DNA of 64,000 nt from NCBI GenBank assembly GCA_026004875.1, contig BPJZ01000010.1, positions 1 to 64,000 of the forward strand. The letters run 5' to 3'. The notes under the pieces are model-generated. The model was given only the letters and a program-made list of their open reading frames with translations. It did not search any database and was not told the DNA's origin. How positions within the stretch are numbered: the stretch's first letter is position 1; the number at the start of each line of letters is the position of its first letter. The position numbers and the translations under genes were made by a program. Shown one piece after another: positions 17,477 through 27,151 of this stretch. The stretch is from Candidatus Poribacteria bacterium (GTDB lineage: Bacteria > Poribacteria > WGA-4E > GCA-2687025).

Positions 17477-18271
17477 TCACACCTCCGCGATCAGGCTGGG
17501 ATCGCTCAACCGGACAAGCACCGGTGCCCGTTCTAGAAACGCCACTAGCGCTGAGCGGTCGAACCGCGAGCGATCCACAAAGTACGCACGTCCGCCAAAG
17601 GGGTTTCCGGCCTCCTTCAGGACGGTAAACCGAACGTATCCGATCGTGCGGGAGGCCACATAGCCGGGCAGATAGTGCGGATCGTCCGACCAGCAGAGTT
17701 CGGCAACGATCGTCTCGGCTGTGGCCACCTTAGCGGCCAACGTCCAGGCCTCTCGGAACCGGGTTGGAGGGAAGCCGCCTTGGAACCAAAGGTCGAAGCG
17801 CGCCCGCGAGGCGGGGTCTAGGTCCACACAGCTCACCCGCACCCCTCGGGAGGGGTCCTCCTCCAAGCGCTCCCCCGTCTCTCGGTCCAGAAGCATGGCG
17901 CCCCGCATGTTTCCTCCCGACGGGTTAGGGCCGGCGCGCATCCATTCGACAGCAGACCGCGCCGCCTGAGGGCTGACGCCGCAGCGATCGACGAGCATCT
18001 CGATCGCCCGTTGCTGCCCCTCCTGGGCACAGGAGACACACACCGTTCGAGCCGGTAGCGCCTCAACCCATCGGATCTGTTCTTCAGGGATCGGCTCTGC
18101 CGTCAGGAACACCCGACCGGGTTCGGCGCCGAGTGCGCTCCATCCGCGTTCCAGGAGCGGAAGCACCGCTGCGCGGCTGTGCTCCAAGGGGACCAGACGC
18201 TCTGCACCGGAACGGTGGCGCCCCTCCCGATCGGCCGCGCGCATCCGCAGAGAAACCCATCGCTTGCCCAT
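17477..18271 (-). CDS. bioW: 6-carboxyhexanoate-CoA ligase (pimeloyl-CoA synthetase)
   Basis: Activates pimelate to pimeloyl-CoA with ATP, the entry step of biotin synthesis in organisms lacking the BioC-BioH route. Family features are VSLRMRAADREG, RSGAERLVP (the SGAER block), NPSGGNMRGAMLLDRETGERLE, RGVRVS and SRTIGYVRFTVLKEAGNPFGGRAYFVD. The length of 264 residues is close to the family norm. No other bio gene is in the window, and the neighbours (def, dehydrogenases) are unrelated. The ligase call rests on several independent conserved blocks. Confidence 0.85.
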   Translation of the reverse strand: MGKRWVSLRMRAADREGRHRSGAERLVPLEHSRAAVLPLLERGWSALGAEPGRVFLTAEPIPEEQIRWVEALPARTVCVSCAQEGQQRAIEMLVDRCGVSPQAARSAVEWMRAGPNPSGGNMRGAMLLDRETGERLEEDPSRGVRVSCVDLDPASRARFDLWFQGGFPPTRFREAWTLAAKVATAETIVAELCWSDDPHYLPGYVASRTIGYVRFTVLKEAGNPFGGRAYFVDRSRFDRSALVAFLERAPVLVRLSDPSLIAEV

Positions 18272-18518
18272 CGTCTCAAGCGATTCTATCGTTGGGGGCG
18301 GACCGGCTCAACCCATGGGGACATCTCCCGAGGGGCTCCGCCCCGGACAAAATGGTAGAGGACAACCGCCCCGACGGGATCAGAAACAGCTCTCGAGCGC
18401 CGCTGTCCGCTGCGGCGGAGAGGGCCTTTCGCGGAGAACCCAGACCAGAGGCCGACCGTTATAGAGATCAAAGGAAGAGGAGCTACAGACCGGAGTTTTC
18501 GCCCGGAGAGGCAGCTTC

Positions 18519-19470
18519 ATGAGCCAACCGTTGCGCTTTCGACCGGACGGCACCTTCACAATCGTTCAGTTCACCGATACCCACTGGACCAACGCCGACG
18601 CCGAGGACGCCCACACCCGCGAAATCCTCGAGTGTGTCTTGGAGCACGAGCGGCCCGACCTGGTCGCGTGGACGGGGGGACGTGATCACCGGCGGGGCAA
18701 GGGACCCGGCGCTGGCCTGGAGACAAGTCGTTGAGCCGTGCGAGCGTCGGCGAATTCCCTGGGCGGCGGTCTTTGGCAATCACGACGACGAAGGGAGCCT
18801 CTCCCGTCAGGAGCTCATGCGGGTTCAGCGCTCGATGGAGTGGTGCCTTTCGGAGCCCGGTCCGCCGGAGGTTTCAGGCGTGGGAAACTACGTGCTTCCC
18901 CTCTTCAGCGCGACGGAGGAGGACCGTCCGGCGGCACTGCTCTATTTTCTCGACTCAAACAGCTACGCGGAGACCACCATCGGCGGGTACGGCTGGTTTC
19001 GGCGGGATCAGATCGCCTGGTATGTTGGCGAATCGCTTCGTTGGCAACAGCAAGTCTGCCGTCGGCTTCCGGCGTTGGCATTCTTTCACATTCCGCTGCC
19101 GGAGTATAACGAAGTCTGGGACGAGCATCCCTGCTACGGCTACAAGTTCGAAGCGATCTGTTGCCCCAAGATCAACACAGGCTTGTTCGCGGCATTTCAC
19201 GAGATGGGCGATGTGATCGGCACGTTCGTCGCGCACGACCACATCAACGACTTCTGCGGGGAGCTGCACGGCATCTGGCTGTGCTACGGACGCGCCAGCG
19301 GGATCGGCACTTACGGCAAGGAGGGCTTTCCGCGAGGAGCACGAGTGATCCGGCTCCACGAGGGGGAGCGGCGATTTGAAACTTGGCTTCGGCTGGACGG
19401 AGGGGAGAAGGTGGCCCAGCAACCACTCCACGAGCCGGCCGGACGAGTTCTCTCGGAGACCTACCCTTGA
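18519..19470 (+). CDS. Calcineurin-like metallophosphoesterase, frame-broken
   Basis: Dinuclear-metal phosphoesterase. The metal motifs are all present: FTDTHW (DxH), TGDVI (GD), GNHDDE (GNHD/E), FFHIPLPE and VAHDHIND (GHxH-like). The GD motif lies across a frame break at the G-run 18674-18679. One G fewer restores AWTGDVITGG and gives a protein of about 317 residues. No signal peptide is visible, although relatives of this type (purple acid phosphatase/Dcr2-like) can be secreted. The start ATG 18519 is behind GGAGAGGCAGCTTC. It ends with a free 3' end next to the convergent LON-domain gene. Confidence 0.8.
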
Positions 19471-19517
19471 GCGATCAGTTGTGCCGGAACTGGTCGCTCA
19501 AGGGGCCGTACTTCTCC

Positions 19518-20144
19518 TCACGAGCGCGACGGAGCTCCCGCGCAGCGCGGGGTGGCTCGAATTCGCTCGGAACGATCCCGAATCGCCTCGGTCAGGCGAG
19601 AGAGCAGCCGGTCCAGCCGGTCGGCCTGGAGCAACTCTAACTGAACAGAGAGCGGAAGCGGTATCGCAGCGGCGATCTGGTAGGCCAGTCGGGCCGGATC
19701 GAGCCCTCCAAGCTCGAGCCGCTCCGGAGAGCGCGCTTGGGCCCCCTCCTCCTGAGCGATCAGGTGTGTATGCTCCCGCACAGCCCGGCGCAGAGCCTGG
19801 ACACGCTCCTGAAGCTCCGTCTGGGAGAGCGCCCCCTCCGGATGGGGGAGCGGCACCACTTCGGCAATCGGGTCGGGATGGCTGTGAAGGAGGCGCCGGA
19901 CTTGAAACCGGTATTCGCCGACCAGCACGATCGTTCGCCGCTCCGGGTCCCGTTCGGTGATCCGGGCAAGCGTTCCAAAGAGGATCTCCTCCATCTCCAT
20001 CGCCCGACGGGGCACGACCCCGACCAGCGCATCGGGAGGGGCCAGCGACGGCCGTTCCCATTCGGAGAGGGTCAAAACTGCTGAAGCCGTTGGAAACAGC
20101 ACGCCTTCGGCTGGGATCAGCGGCACCAGGAACGTCCGTTCCAT
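19518..20144 (-). CDS. LON substrate-binding domain protein
   Basis: 208 residues matching only the N-terminal substrate-binding domain of Lon protease, without ATPase or protease parts. Visible features are VPLIPAEGVLFPTASAVLTL, VGVVPRRAMEMEEILFGTLARI (where Lon has GTxA), and a helical C-terminal region from about residue 120 (LPLSVQLELLQADRLDRLLSRL, matching the Lon motif in which substrate-binding helices follow D..xRL). Free-standing LON-domain proteins are widespread, with undefined roles in protein quality control. The last ten or so residues (CAGAPSRS) look unlike the rest, so the stop may be displaced by an indel. Confidence 0.75.
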   Translation of the reverse strand: MERTFLVPLIPAEGVLFPTASAVLTLSEWERPSLAPPDALVGVVPRRAMEMEEILFGTLARITERDPERRTIVLVGEYRFQVRRLLHSHPDPIAEVVPLPHPEGALSQTELQERVQALRRAVREHTHLIAQEEGAQARSPERLELGGLDPARLAYQIAAAIPLPLSVQLELLQADRLDRLLSRLTEAIRDRSERIRATPRCAGAPSRS

Positions 20145-20205
20145 TCTTCACCACCTCCCGCCGGGAAATGGTAACGCGCTCTTTCTCCCGTGTGCCCGAA
20201 AAGGG

Positions 20206-20228
20206 AAAGGCCCCAAGGTGGGGCCTTT
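20206..20228 (-). terminator. Rho-independent terminator of the secreted-protein gene
   Basis: 9-bp perfect stem AAAGGCCCC/GGGGCCTTT with loop AAGGT. Read on the minus strand it is followed by CCCTTTTCG. It lies 30 bases past the stop of the secreted-protein gene. Confidence 0.65.
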
Positions 20229-20256
20229 TCCTTGGAAGCCGGGCGTTGGGAAGCCG

Positions 20257-21070
20257 TCACCGAGACTTCAGCGCACCCCAGAGGGTGGGGAGCTTCCCCT
20301 TGGGATCCACGCCGAGCGCCTCGACGACCTCGGCTAGCCAGTTGTTGAGGAACTCGGTCATCACCTCGCCCCGGTTGAGCGCGTCGTTGGAGACCTGCAT
20401 GATGATCCCGATCCGACCGTCGGTCTCCACGTTGCGGATCACCACCGGGTCCATAAAAACGCCGTTTCCGTCGCCGGTGTTGTCGCCAAAGACGATCTCA
20501 ATCTCCCACTCCGGATTGGCCTCGATCTGGTCGCGCTTGAAGGCGCGCGGGGGCACTAAAATTGCCCATCGAGGGGAGGTACTTCTCCCCGTCCGGTGTC
20601 GGCTGAGAGGCGTTCCCATCCGTCCACATGTCGAAGTTCGAGTTGGTGATGTTCTTCAAGGCGACGTCCCCGTTCTGGATGCCGTTGGAGTAATAGAAAA
20701 TGTAGTCGGCGGTGTTCAGGAAGAAGTTTCCGCCGTAGAGGAACTCTTCCGCGAGGGAGCCGTCCGGTTCGGCGTTCCCCGCGGCGTACAGGTCGTCGGG
20801 GAAGCCGCCAAAGGTGATGATCATGTCCATCTTGCCGTCGTCAATTCGGGCCTCGACCCAGTCGGCGATCTCATTTCCGCCGACGATTTCGGCGTTCTCC
20901 GCGACGGTCTGGTTGTCCAGGATCTGTTGGGCTGCCAGCTGGGCGGTTCCCTGGCCGATCCAGCCGACAAAATCAATGAAGATGGCGATGTCGCCCATCA
21001 CCGCCGCTTGAGAGGCTCCAGCGGCCAAAGACAGAGCCACGCCCGCACCAATCCATCGCAACCGGCGCAT
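20257..21070 (-). CDS. Secreted protein of unknown function, frame-broken
   Basis: Begins with a clear signal peptide (MRRLRWIGAGVALSLAAGA, cleavage near SQA-AVMG). The exported part starts GDIAIFIDFVGWIGQGTAQLA and contains ITFGGFPDDLYAAGN, EEFLYGGNFFLNTADYIFYYSNG and, after a frame break near 20565, FKRDQIEANPEWEIEIVFGDNTG. It ends LGVDPKGKLPTLWGALKSR. The pattern of a strand, a loop and 'gg.ff..tadyifyysng' recalls ThuA/glutamine amidotransferase-like folds, but this is only a resemblance. The start ATG 21070 behind GGAGAAGAC is chosen for the signal peptide. Expected place: periplasm or outside. Function unknown. Confidence 0.6.
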
Positions 21071-21356
21071 TGTCTTCTCCTCTCGCCTTGAAAAAAGTCG
21101 CAAACCTGAGGAAGGCCTTGCCTTCCCCGGACTCCGTTTTCTTCTGCGTTAGCCTCCGGACGACGACCGCCCGGCACTCGCCGCTCCAGCGCAGAGGCAG
21201 GAGCGACCATTCGCCGCCCTCTTCTGGCGAAGGGCAAAACTTCATGCAGTTAGACGATCGAAAAGGGGGAAAGGATGAGTCCAGCCAGCGCTCTGGAGCC
21301 GTTTTTCCGGCTTGCAGGTAGAGGGAGAAGATCGGCAGAACCGCTTTCAGGGGCGA

Positions 21357-22530
21357 CTATTTGAACTCCACCCGCTGGAAGTCGGCGTAAGCGTCGTTTC
21401 CGTGTTCGACGGCATCCAGGCCGGTGATCTGCTCCTCTTCGGTCGCCCGAAGCCGACCCCAGCGAAGAAAGGGCACTAGGGACAGGAGCGCCATGCCAGC
21501 AGAGAGAACTCCGATCGCCGCGGAGATCAAAGCTTGGACGAGCAAGAGTCGAGGGCCACCACCGAGCAACAGGCCTTCTTCACGGTGAAGGAGGCCGACC
21601 GCTAAAGCACCCCAGAGTCCAGCCAAACCGTGCATCGGCACAACGCCGCCGGGATCGTCTAATCGGAGCCGGTCTAACCAAACGGTGCCGAGGACGACGA
21701 GGACTCCCGACCCGATGCCGACTAGGAGCGCAGCTAAGGAAGAGAAGTGTCCAAGCCCACAGGAAACGCCGACCAGCCCGGCGATCAGGCCGTTGATCGT
21801 CAGGGGGATGTCCGGCTTTCCAAACCGGAACCAAGCGTAGAACGTCGCCGTCATCCCCGCGGCGGCAAGGGCCAGCAACCCCTGTTCCAGTAGCTCACTG
21901 GCGGGGAGCTCCGGCCTCTGAATCTGGGCCCACCCGGCCCAGCCGGGCACAAAGAGCAACGCCCCTAGGTAGCTGACCGGCAGGTTGTGAGCTGGAAGCG
22001 CGTTGGGGAGTCCCTCTCGCGTGAAGCGGCCATAGCGTGGCCCTACTCGCCAGGTGGCAACGGCGGCAGCTGCCCCGCCGACGAAGTGAATCCGAATGCC
22101 GCCCAGCGGGTCCGACACGCCCAGTCGCGTCGCCCAGCCTGAGGGGGTAAACCAGTGGTGAAGCACAGGAACCCCCACCCCGACCCAGAGCGCCAACACC
22201 AACAGGGCCGGTCCAAACCGCACCCGCTCGGCGACACTTCCAACCACGATGCTCCCCGTCAGCGTCACGGCGAGAATCGAGAGCCAGGGGGTTCCTCTCC
22301 CCCAGTCAAAGAAGCCGGTACGTCCCGACCCATCCTCCGAGCGTTGCCCCCGACTCCAGCGCTCCTCCGACCGCCCAGTAAAGGAGCACGGCTAACATCC
22401 ATCCTCCGCCCAGAAGAGACAGAAGGCTCCCCGCGTGACGCGCCCGACTAAACCCTAACAAGACCATCGCGTAGCCCACCCACATCAGGTAGGCCAGGAT
22501 GAGCAACGCCGCTTCGTTATCGCCGCGCAT
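21357..22530 (-). CDS. amt: Ammonium transporter (Amt/Rh family), frame-broken
   Basis: Inner-membrane ammonium channel. The first piece (22530 to about 22310) is MRGDNEAALLILAYLMWVGYAMVLLGFSRA, with the first helices. After a frame break near 22312 come GFFDWGRGTPWL, GSVAERVRFGPALLVLALW and DPLGGIRIHFVGGAAA, with the first pore His. The second pore His is in VPMHGLAGLWGALAVGLL. Together these give the twin-His site of Amt channels. The assembled length of about 390 residues and the short N-terminus are near the low end for the family. No glnK/PII gene is adjacent, which is unusual for amt. Confidence 0.8.
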
Positions 22531-22539
22531 CGGCTCCTC

Positions 22540-23373
22540 CTAGCGGCCCAGATACGGCCGGAGATACTCGTAATCCTCCCGCGTCTGCTCCAGGAGCTCC
22601 GAGACGCTCAGGTCTTTCCAGCTTCCAGCCCCCTGATACTCCGAGTGGAATGAGATGACCCCATCAAAGCGAATGGCGCGGAGGCATTCGAAGACCTCGT
22701 TCCAGCGGACGATCCCACCGCGAAGGGGATAGAGTTTGGCCGTCCAGCGTGCCGTTCCGTCCGGGAGATCCTCTTTATACCACGCGAAGCTTTTGATCGC
22801 GACCAGTCGGATCCAATCCTTCAAGGCGTCCATGCCGATCTTCCAACCGCTCTTTCCCCCCTCGACGGTCATATGTCCGGGGTCCACATAGGCTCCAAAA
22901 GCGCGAGGGTCCCGCCCTTCCAACAGTTGAGCGACCACGTGAGCCGAAGCGGTCAGGTCGTCTCCGGAATGGATGTGGAGGCAGGCGGTAACACCGGTTT
23001 CTAAAAGGAGCGGCTCCAGCCGGGCCAGGGCGGCGCGGACCTCCTGAACCTGCTCTCTGAGGTGGCCAAAGCCGCGATAACGCCAATATCCGAGCTTAGC
23101 GTACCGAATGCCGACCTCCTGAAGCGTTGAAAAGGTTGCCTCGGCAATCTCGTCCCGATCGGTAATGGCAGTGGTCACCATCGGCACTCGCGCGCCGATC
23201 CTCTCCAACGCTTCTACGGCGCGGGGGAGTTCCTGTCGCACCCGATCCGGAGGGATGTGGCCGCCGGGCCGAACGGTGAGGTCCAGCCCATCAAAGCCGA
23301 TTGCCAAGGCCGCCCGCGCCGCCTCGACGATCGAGAGCGACTGGAGGTGCTTCGAAAACATCACAACGTCCAT
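22540..23373 (-). CDS. Sugar phosphate isomerase/epimerase-like TIM barrel
   Basis: 277-residue AP-endonuclease-2/xylose-isomerase-like barrel. Features are MFSKHLQSLSIVEAARAALAIGFDGLDLTVRPGGHIPPD, then HIHSGDDL, GAYVDPGHMTVEGG and a metal-binding pattern ending FHSEYQGAGSW. The conserved acidic and His ligands (Asp in VDPGH, His in HIHSG, Glu in SEYQG) are all present. It is commonly found beside Gfo/Idh/MocA enzymes in polyol or sugar breakdown. The start ATG 23373 follows GGAAGGGTCTTC. It is separated by only 9 bases from amt downstream. Confidence 0.8.
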   Translation of the reverse strand: MDVVMFSKHLQSLSIVEAARAALAIGFDGLDLTVRPGGHIPPDRVRQELPRAVEALERIGARVPMVTTAITDRDEIAEATFSTLQEVGIRYAKLGYWRYRGFGHLREQVQEVRAALARLEPLLLETGVTACLHIHSGDDLTASAHVVAQLLEGRDPRAFGAYVDPGHMTVEGGKSGWKIGMDALKDWIRLVAIKSFAWYKEDLPDGTARWTAKLYPLRGGIVRWNEVFECLRAIRFDGVISFHSEYQGAGSWKDLSVSELLEQTREDYEYLRPYLGR

Positions 23374-23409
23374 GAAGACCCTTCCTTTCCCATGGGCTAG
23401 CGTGGTGCC

Positions 23410-24007
23410 CTATTTGACAGTGACATACGGGCGAATCTCACGTAGTTTCGCCGTGCCGATTCCGCTGACCTGGAGCAGCTCCTCAACCGACCGGAAGGCG
23501 CCGTGTTGAGTCCGGTATTCGAGGATCCGGCGGGCCAGGACCGGCCCGATGCCCGGCAGCGCTTGGAGCTCCTCAAGGGTAGCCGCGTTGAGGTCTAACG
23601 GCTTGGAGGCCGTCACGGGGAGTTCGATTTGGGGAGCGGTGGGCACCTCCGGCGTAGCCGTCTCCAGGCCGGAGGGGAGTTGAGGAACCTGGAGGGTTGT
23701 TGGTGCAGAGGGGGGTCGCAGCGCTCGTTGCCTGGAGGGGACCGCCCAGCTCCTGGAGCCGGACGCTCCGCGCGAACTGAAAGGGACCGTTGGCCGTAGC
23801 GGCATAGAAATAGAGCGCGCCGGAGTCCCGATCGAAGAAGACCAGCGTGCTGACGGTGCCGGTCGTCTCAAAGTCTACCTCGACGTTCTGGAATCGGGCC
23901 AGGTGCTGACCCCAGGCGGGGACCGCCTCCCATCCGCGCCCCAGGATCACGCCCAGAATCCCGCCCACCACGCCGGCGAGCAGCATCCACCATCCGTTGC
24001 GCCGCAT
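23410..24007 (-). CDS. Membrane-anchored helix-hairpin-helix (ComEA-like) protein, frame-broken
   Basis: The N-terminus has one membrane helix (GWWMLLAGVVGGILGVILGRGW). A central domain follows (VEVDFETTGTVSTLVFFDRDSGALYFYAATANGPFQF), then a Pro/Thr-rich linker. The C-terminal helix-hairpin-helix pair is of ComEA type: LDLNAATLEELQALPGIGPV and VEELLQVSGIGTAKLREIRPYV. The linker is split by a frame change near 23720. ComEA-like proteins bind DNA outside the inner membrane during natural uptake; no other com gene is here, so that role is only a possibility. It is preceded in the same operon by a 50-residue membrane protein. Confidence 0.7.
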
Positions 24008-24026
24008 CGTTTGACCCTCCTTGCCT

Positions 24027-24178
24027 CACTCTGGCTCGCGTTCCCGTGTTTCCTTTCGGGGGATGGGCCTTCGCTCGGCGACGATCTCCAGGCGCAGCGT
24101 GCGCGTTTTTCGCAGCTGCCAGGCGGCGATCGCCGCCGCGATCGCTCCGCTCAGGAACCCCCAACCGAACGCCTTCAT
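24027..24178 (-). CDS. Small 50-residue membrane protein
   Basis: Begins MKAFGWGFLSGAIAAAIAAW, a glycine/alanine-rich transmembrane helix, then a highly charged tail (KTRTLRLEIVAERRPIPRKE followed by TREREPE). It stops 20 bases before the ComEA-like gene, whose ribosome site (GGAGGG) lies in the gap, so the two are probably co-expressed. No homology recognised. The ribosome site GCGGTGG is weak. Confidence 0.5.
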
Positions 24179-24294
24179 CCACCGCAGCATAGAGCCGCCC
24201 TCCTCCTTCTCAGAAGGATTCTACGCAGGCCTTTCGTTAGGAAACAACGCGGGGCAAGGAGCAACAAAGGGGAACGTTCCAGCACCAAAGAGGC

Positions 24295-25788
24295 CTAACC
24301 GCCGCTGTAAAGGGGAAGGTACTTCTCGCGCACATAGGCGAGAAAATCCTCCCCAGAGGCCGGCGCGCCCGTAGCTCGTTCGATCAGTTCGGAGGGCGGA
24401 TAAAAGCGCCCGTGTCGGTGGACTCGTTCTCGGAGCCATTCCAGGATCGGTGCGAACTCGCCGTTGCGGATCAGGGTCTCCACCCCGTCCAGATCGCGCC
24501 AGAGAGCGGCGCGGAGCTGAGCGGCGTACAGGTTTCCCAACGTGTAGGTGGGGAAGTAGCCAAAGGCGCCCATAGACCAGTGGATGTCCTGGAGGACCCC
24601 ACGCGCCGGCTCCGGCGGTTCCAGGCCCAGATAGTGTTTGAGCTTCTCGTTCCAGGCCTCCGGGAGCTCGGCCACGTCCAACCGTCGGTTGACCAGCGCC
24701 TCCTCCAGCTCAAAGCGGATGAGAATGTGCAGGTTATAGGTCAGCTCGTCGGCCTCCACCCGGATGTAGTCCGGTTCAACGGCGTTGACGGAGCGGTAGA
24801 ACTCCTCAAGGGTCATCTCCCGGAAGGCGCTCCCGAAGGCCTCTTGGAGTCGGGGGAAGTACCGCTCCCAGAAGGGCAGACTTCGGCCGATGCAGTTCTC
24901 CCAGAAGCGCGACTGGGACTCGTGCACGCCCAGGGATGCCGGCTCGCCGCAGGGCGTCAAGACGTGCTCCTCCGGCAGTCCCTGTTCGTACATTCCGTGT
25001 CCGGCTTCGTGAAGGATCGCAAAGAAAGAGCTCAGCGGTTCTTCCTTGCGAAATCGGGTGGTTAACCGCACGTCGCGGGGATGAAAGCCGGTACAGAACG
25101 GATGCTCGGAGACGTCCAGTCGCCCAGCGTCAAAGCAGAAGCCGATCTCCGCGGCCACCGCGGCGCCAAACTCCCGCTGTCGCTCCTCAGGGACGGGGAC
25201 CCGCAACCGATCCCGGCCACCGCGGCGGCTGGAGCGCTCGACCGTGAAGAGGACCTCACTGAGCGCCTCTTGAAGAGGTCGGAACATCGCCCCGACCGAC
25301 TCGACCGTTGCTCCCGGTTCGTACTGATCAAGGAGGGCATCGTAGGGGTTCTTTTCGTACCCGAGGTACTCCGCCTTCTCGCGGATCCGGTCGAGGATCT
25401 GCTTGAGGAAGGGAGCAAACTGCTGGAAGTCGTTCTCGCGTTTGGCCTGCGCCCAGGCCTTTTTAGCAAGCGCCGTCAGGCGGGCCATTTCGGCCACGAA
25501 CTCGCTGGGGAGCTTTCTTGCCTGCTCGTAGTCCCGCTTGAGCTCGCGGACGTTTGCACGGGCAATCGGGTCCAAGGGCTCCTCTTCCGCCGCTTGGAGG
25601 AGAGCTCCCAAATGGGGATCGGTGAACCGTTCGTGCACTAGCCGATGGAGTTCGGAGAGCTGCTCGGCCCGGTAGGCGATGGCGGCGTGGGGCATCATCG
25701 TTTCGGCGTCCCAGCGGAGCACTCGTCCAATGGAGCCGAGAACATAGATGGGACGGACCAGAGCTAGAAGCTGTTCGTAGGCGGTCAT
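24295..25788 (-). CDS. Carboxypeptidase Taq family (M32) metallopeptidase
   Basis: Cytoplasmic metal-dependent carboxypeptidase with broad specificity, 497 residues against about 500 for the family. The zinc site is ILHEAGHGMYEQG (HExxH, near residue 262), with the third ligand expected in HESQSRFWEN (about 35 residues later). Other family blocks are RFRKEEPLSSFFAILHE, PDYIRVEADELTYNLHI and GAFGYFPTYTLGNLYAAQL. Start ATG 25788 is used because GGAGGACTCCCC lies directly upstream; the open frame continues 50 codons further without a ribosome site. It is transcribed just downstream of the second PhyH gene. Confidence 0.95.
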   Translation of the reverse strand: MTAYEQLLALVRPIYVLGSIGRVLRWDAETMMPHAAIAYRAEQLSELHRLVHERFTDPHLGALLQAAEEEPLDPIARANVRELKRDYEQARKLPSEFVAEMARLTALAKKAWAQAKRENDFQQFAPFLKQILDRIREKAEYLGYEKNPYDALLDQYEPGATVESVGAMFRPLQEALSEVLFTVERSSRRGGRDRLRVPVPEERQREFGAAVAAEIGFCFDAGRLDVSEHPFCTGFHPRDVRLTTRFRKEEPLSSFFAILHEAGHGMYEQGLPEEHVLTPCGEPASLGVHESQSRFWENCIGRSLPFWERYFPRLQEAFGSAFREMTLEEFYRSVNAVEPDYIRVEADELTYNLHILIRFELEEALVNRRLDVAELPEAWNEKLKHYLGLEPPEPARGVLQDIHWSMGAFGYFPTYTLGNLYAAQLRAALWRDLDGVETLIRNGEFAPILEWLRERVHRHGRFYPPSELIERATGAPASGEDFLAYVREKYLPLYSGG

Positions 25789-25825
25789 GGGGAGTCCTCC
25801 AAGGGGACCGGCCGAGAGGGGGTGG

Positions 25826-26641
25826 TCACGCTTCGTCGCGAGCGAGGGATTTGAGGCGCTTGAGGGCTTCGGCCTCTTCGTCCAACCAGGGACGGGGCAT
25901 CGGCCTTTCCAGCCGCTTGGGAGGAGCGTTGAAGACAAGGATGTAGGCCCGCCGGGGATGATCGGTTCGATTGGGACCGGCGTAGTGAAGCGCTCTGCAG
26001 TGGTGAAAGGTCGCCTCTCCAGGCGCCACGGGACAGGGAACCGCCTGAGCGGGGTCCACCTGATCGGTCACTAGACCGTGCACCAGCGGATCGTTGTCGA
26101 TGTGACGGTGGGGGAGGATCTCCTCGCTCCGATGGGAGCCGGGGATGAATTGAAGACAACCGCTCTCGAGGGTGGCCGGGTCGAGCGACATCCAGACGCT
26201 TAGGCCATGATGGAGCGCTGCAGGGTTCCAGTAGGCCTCGTCCTGGTGCCAAGGGGTCTCTCGCCCATATCGAGCCGGCTTAAGGATCATGTGTCCGCCG
26301 CCGGAGATCTTCTCTTGAGGTACGCCCAGCAGCTTGGAGGCGATGTACAGGCCGTTCTTGAAGTAGTTCGTCTCTCGAAGCTCTGGAAAGGTGCGCTCCG
26401 GCCCCAGCACCTGGGGGAGCACTTCGACCCCTTTGTGAGCGCGCGGCCCGCCCAGATCGAAGTACATTCCCTCCTTTTCGCCGACGCGCTTGGTAAACAG
26501 CTCGTCGTAGATCTCCGCCAGCCACTCCAACTCTTCGTCGGTGGTAATCCGGCCAAAGACCAGGTAGCCGTTTTCCTGGAAGAATTCGACCTGCTCTTGG
26601 GTAACCTCAACGGGGAATCGGCGTTCGGGTCGCGGACGCAT
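25826..26641 (-). CDS. Phytanoyl-CoA dioxygenase (PhyH) family protein
   Basis: 271-residue Fe(II)/2-oxoglutarate oxygenase, intact. It opens VEFFQENGYLVFGRITTDEELEWLAEIYDELF. The iron ligands are in PWHQDEAYW (HxD) and the distal His in HHCRALHYAGPNRTDHPRRAYILVF. Start ATG 26641 follows GATAGGGAGAG; the longer GTG start at 26674 would overlap yjbQ. It lies in a run yjbQ - PhyH - M32 peptidase. Substrate unknown. It is a distant paralogue of the enzyme at 7.9 kb. Confidence 0.85.
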   Translation of the reverse strand: MRPRPERRFPVEVTQEQVEFFQENGYLVFGRITTDEELEWLAEIYDELFTKRVGEKEGMYFDLGGPRAHKGVEVLPQVLGPERTFPELRETNYFKNGLYIASKLLGVPQEKISGGGHMILKPARYGRETPWHQDEAYWNPAALHHGLSVWMSLDPATLESGCLQFIPGSHRSEEILPHRHIDNDPLVHGLVTDQVDPAQAVPCPVAPGEATFHHCRALHYAGPNRTDHPRRAYILVFNAPPKRLERPMPRPWLDEEAEALKRLKSLARDEA

Positions 26642-26670
26642 CCGCAAACTCTCCCTATCAGTTGGGGTGA

Positions 26671-27102
26671 TCACTCACCGATGACCTGAATCTGAAGCCC
26701 TCGCTCGCGCGGACCGTCCAGCTCCGCAAAGATGATACTTTGAAACTGACCGAGGACCAGTTCACCCTCGGCGACCTGGACCGAGAGGGTGCCCGTTCCC
26801 AGGAGCAGACCGCGCAGATGAGAGGCCGCGTTCTTTCGCTCGCAGTCGGAGAACTCCGGCGAGTTGTGTTGGTACCACTCGTTGTCGTCCACCAGGCGGG
26901 TGAGCATCCGCTTGATATCTTCCAAAAGAGCGCTTTGAAACTCGTTCAGAAAGATGCTGGTGGTAGTATGAAGCGAGGAGAGGTTGACAAAGCCGTTCCG
27001 AATCCCCGAGCGCTTGAGGGCTTCGATCACCTTCCCCGTGATGTCCAGCAGTTGAAGTCGTTCGGTGGTGCGCACCTTGAGCCGATCGAACCAGATTTTC
27101 AT
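26671..27102 (-). CDS. YjbQ family (UPF0047) protein
   Basis: 143-residue small cytoplasmic protein of the YjbQ/UPF0047 family, whose members show weak thiamine-phosphate synthase activity. Conserved blocks are FVNLSSLHTTTSIFLNEF, HLRGLLLGTGTLSVQVAEG and ELVLGQFQSIIFAELDGPRER; the His residues in SLHTTT and NAASHL are the metal-site candidates. Start ATG 27102 behind GGTGGAGAGGCG is preferred over a longer frame reaching 27210. A true thiE gene is present at 34.1 kb, so this one need not serve thiamine synthesis. Confidence 0.85.
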   Translation of the reverse strand: MKIWFDRLKVRTTERLQLLDITGKVIEALKRSGIRNGFVNLSSLHTTTSIFLNEFQSALLEDIKRMLTRLVDDNEWYQHNSPEFSDCERKNAASHLRGLLLGTGTLSVQVAEGELVLGQFQSIIFAELDGPRERGLQIQVIGE

Positions 27103-27151
27103 CGCCTCTCCACCCCGTTCCGAATCCGTCTCCAGGTCCTGGGAGAGTATC

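Noticed and set aside
22290-22310. GGGGGTTCCTCTCCCCC near the amt frame break
   Set aside because: Encodes the conserved FDWGRGTPW region of the transporter; no purine/pyrimidine flanks and no family loop.
23868-24182. 104-codon Arg/Gly-rich minus-strand frame
   Set aside because: Shadow of the 50-residue membrane protein and the start of the ComEA-like gene, which have better ribosome sites and sense.
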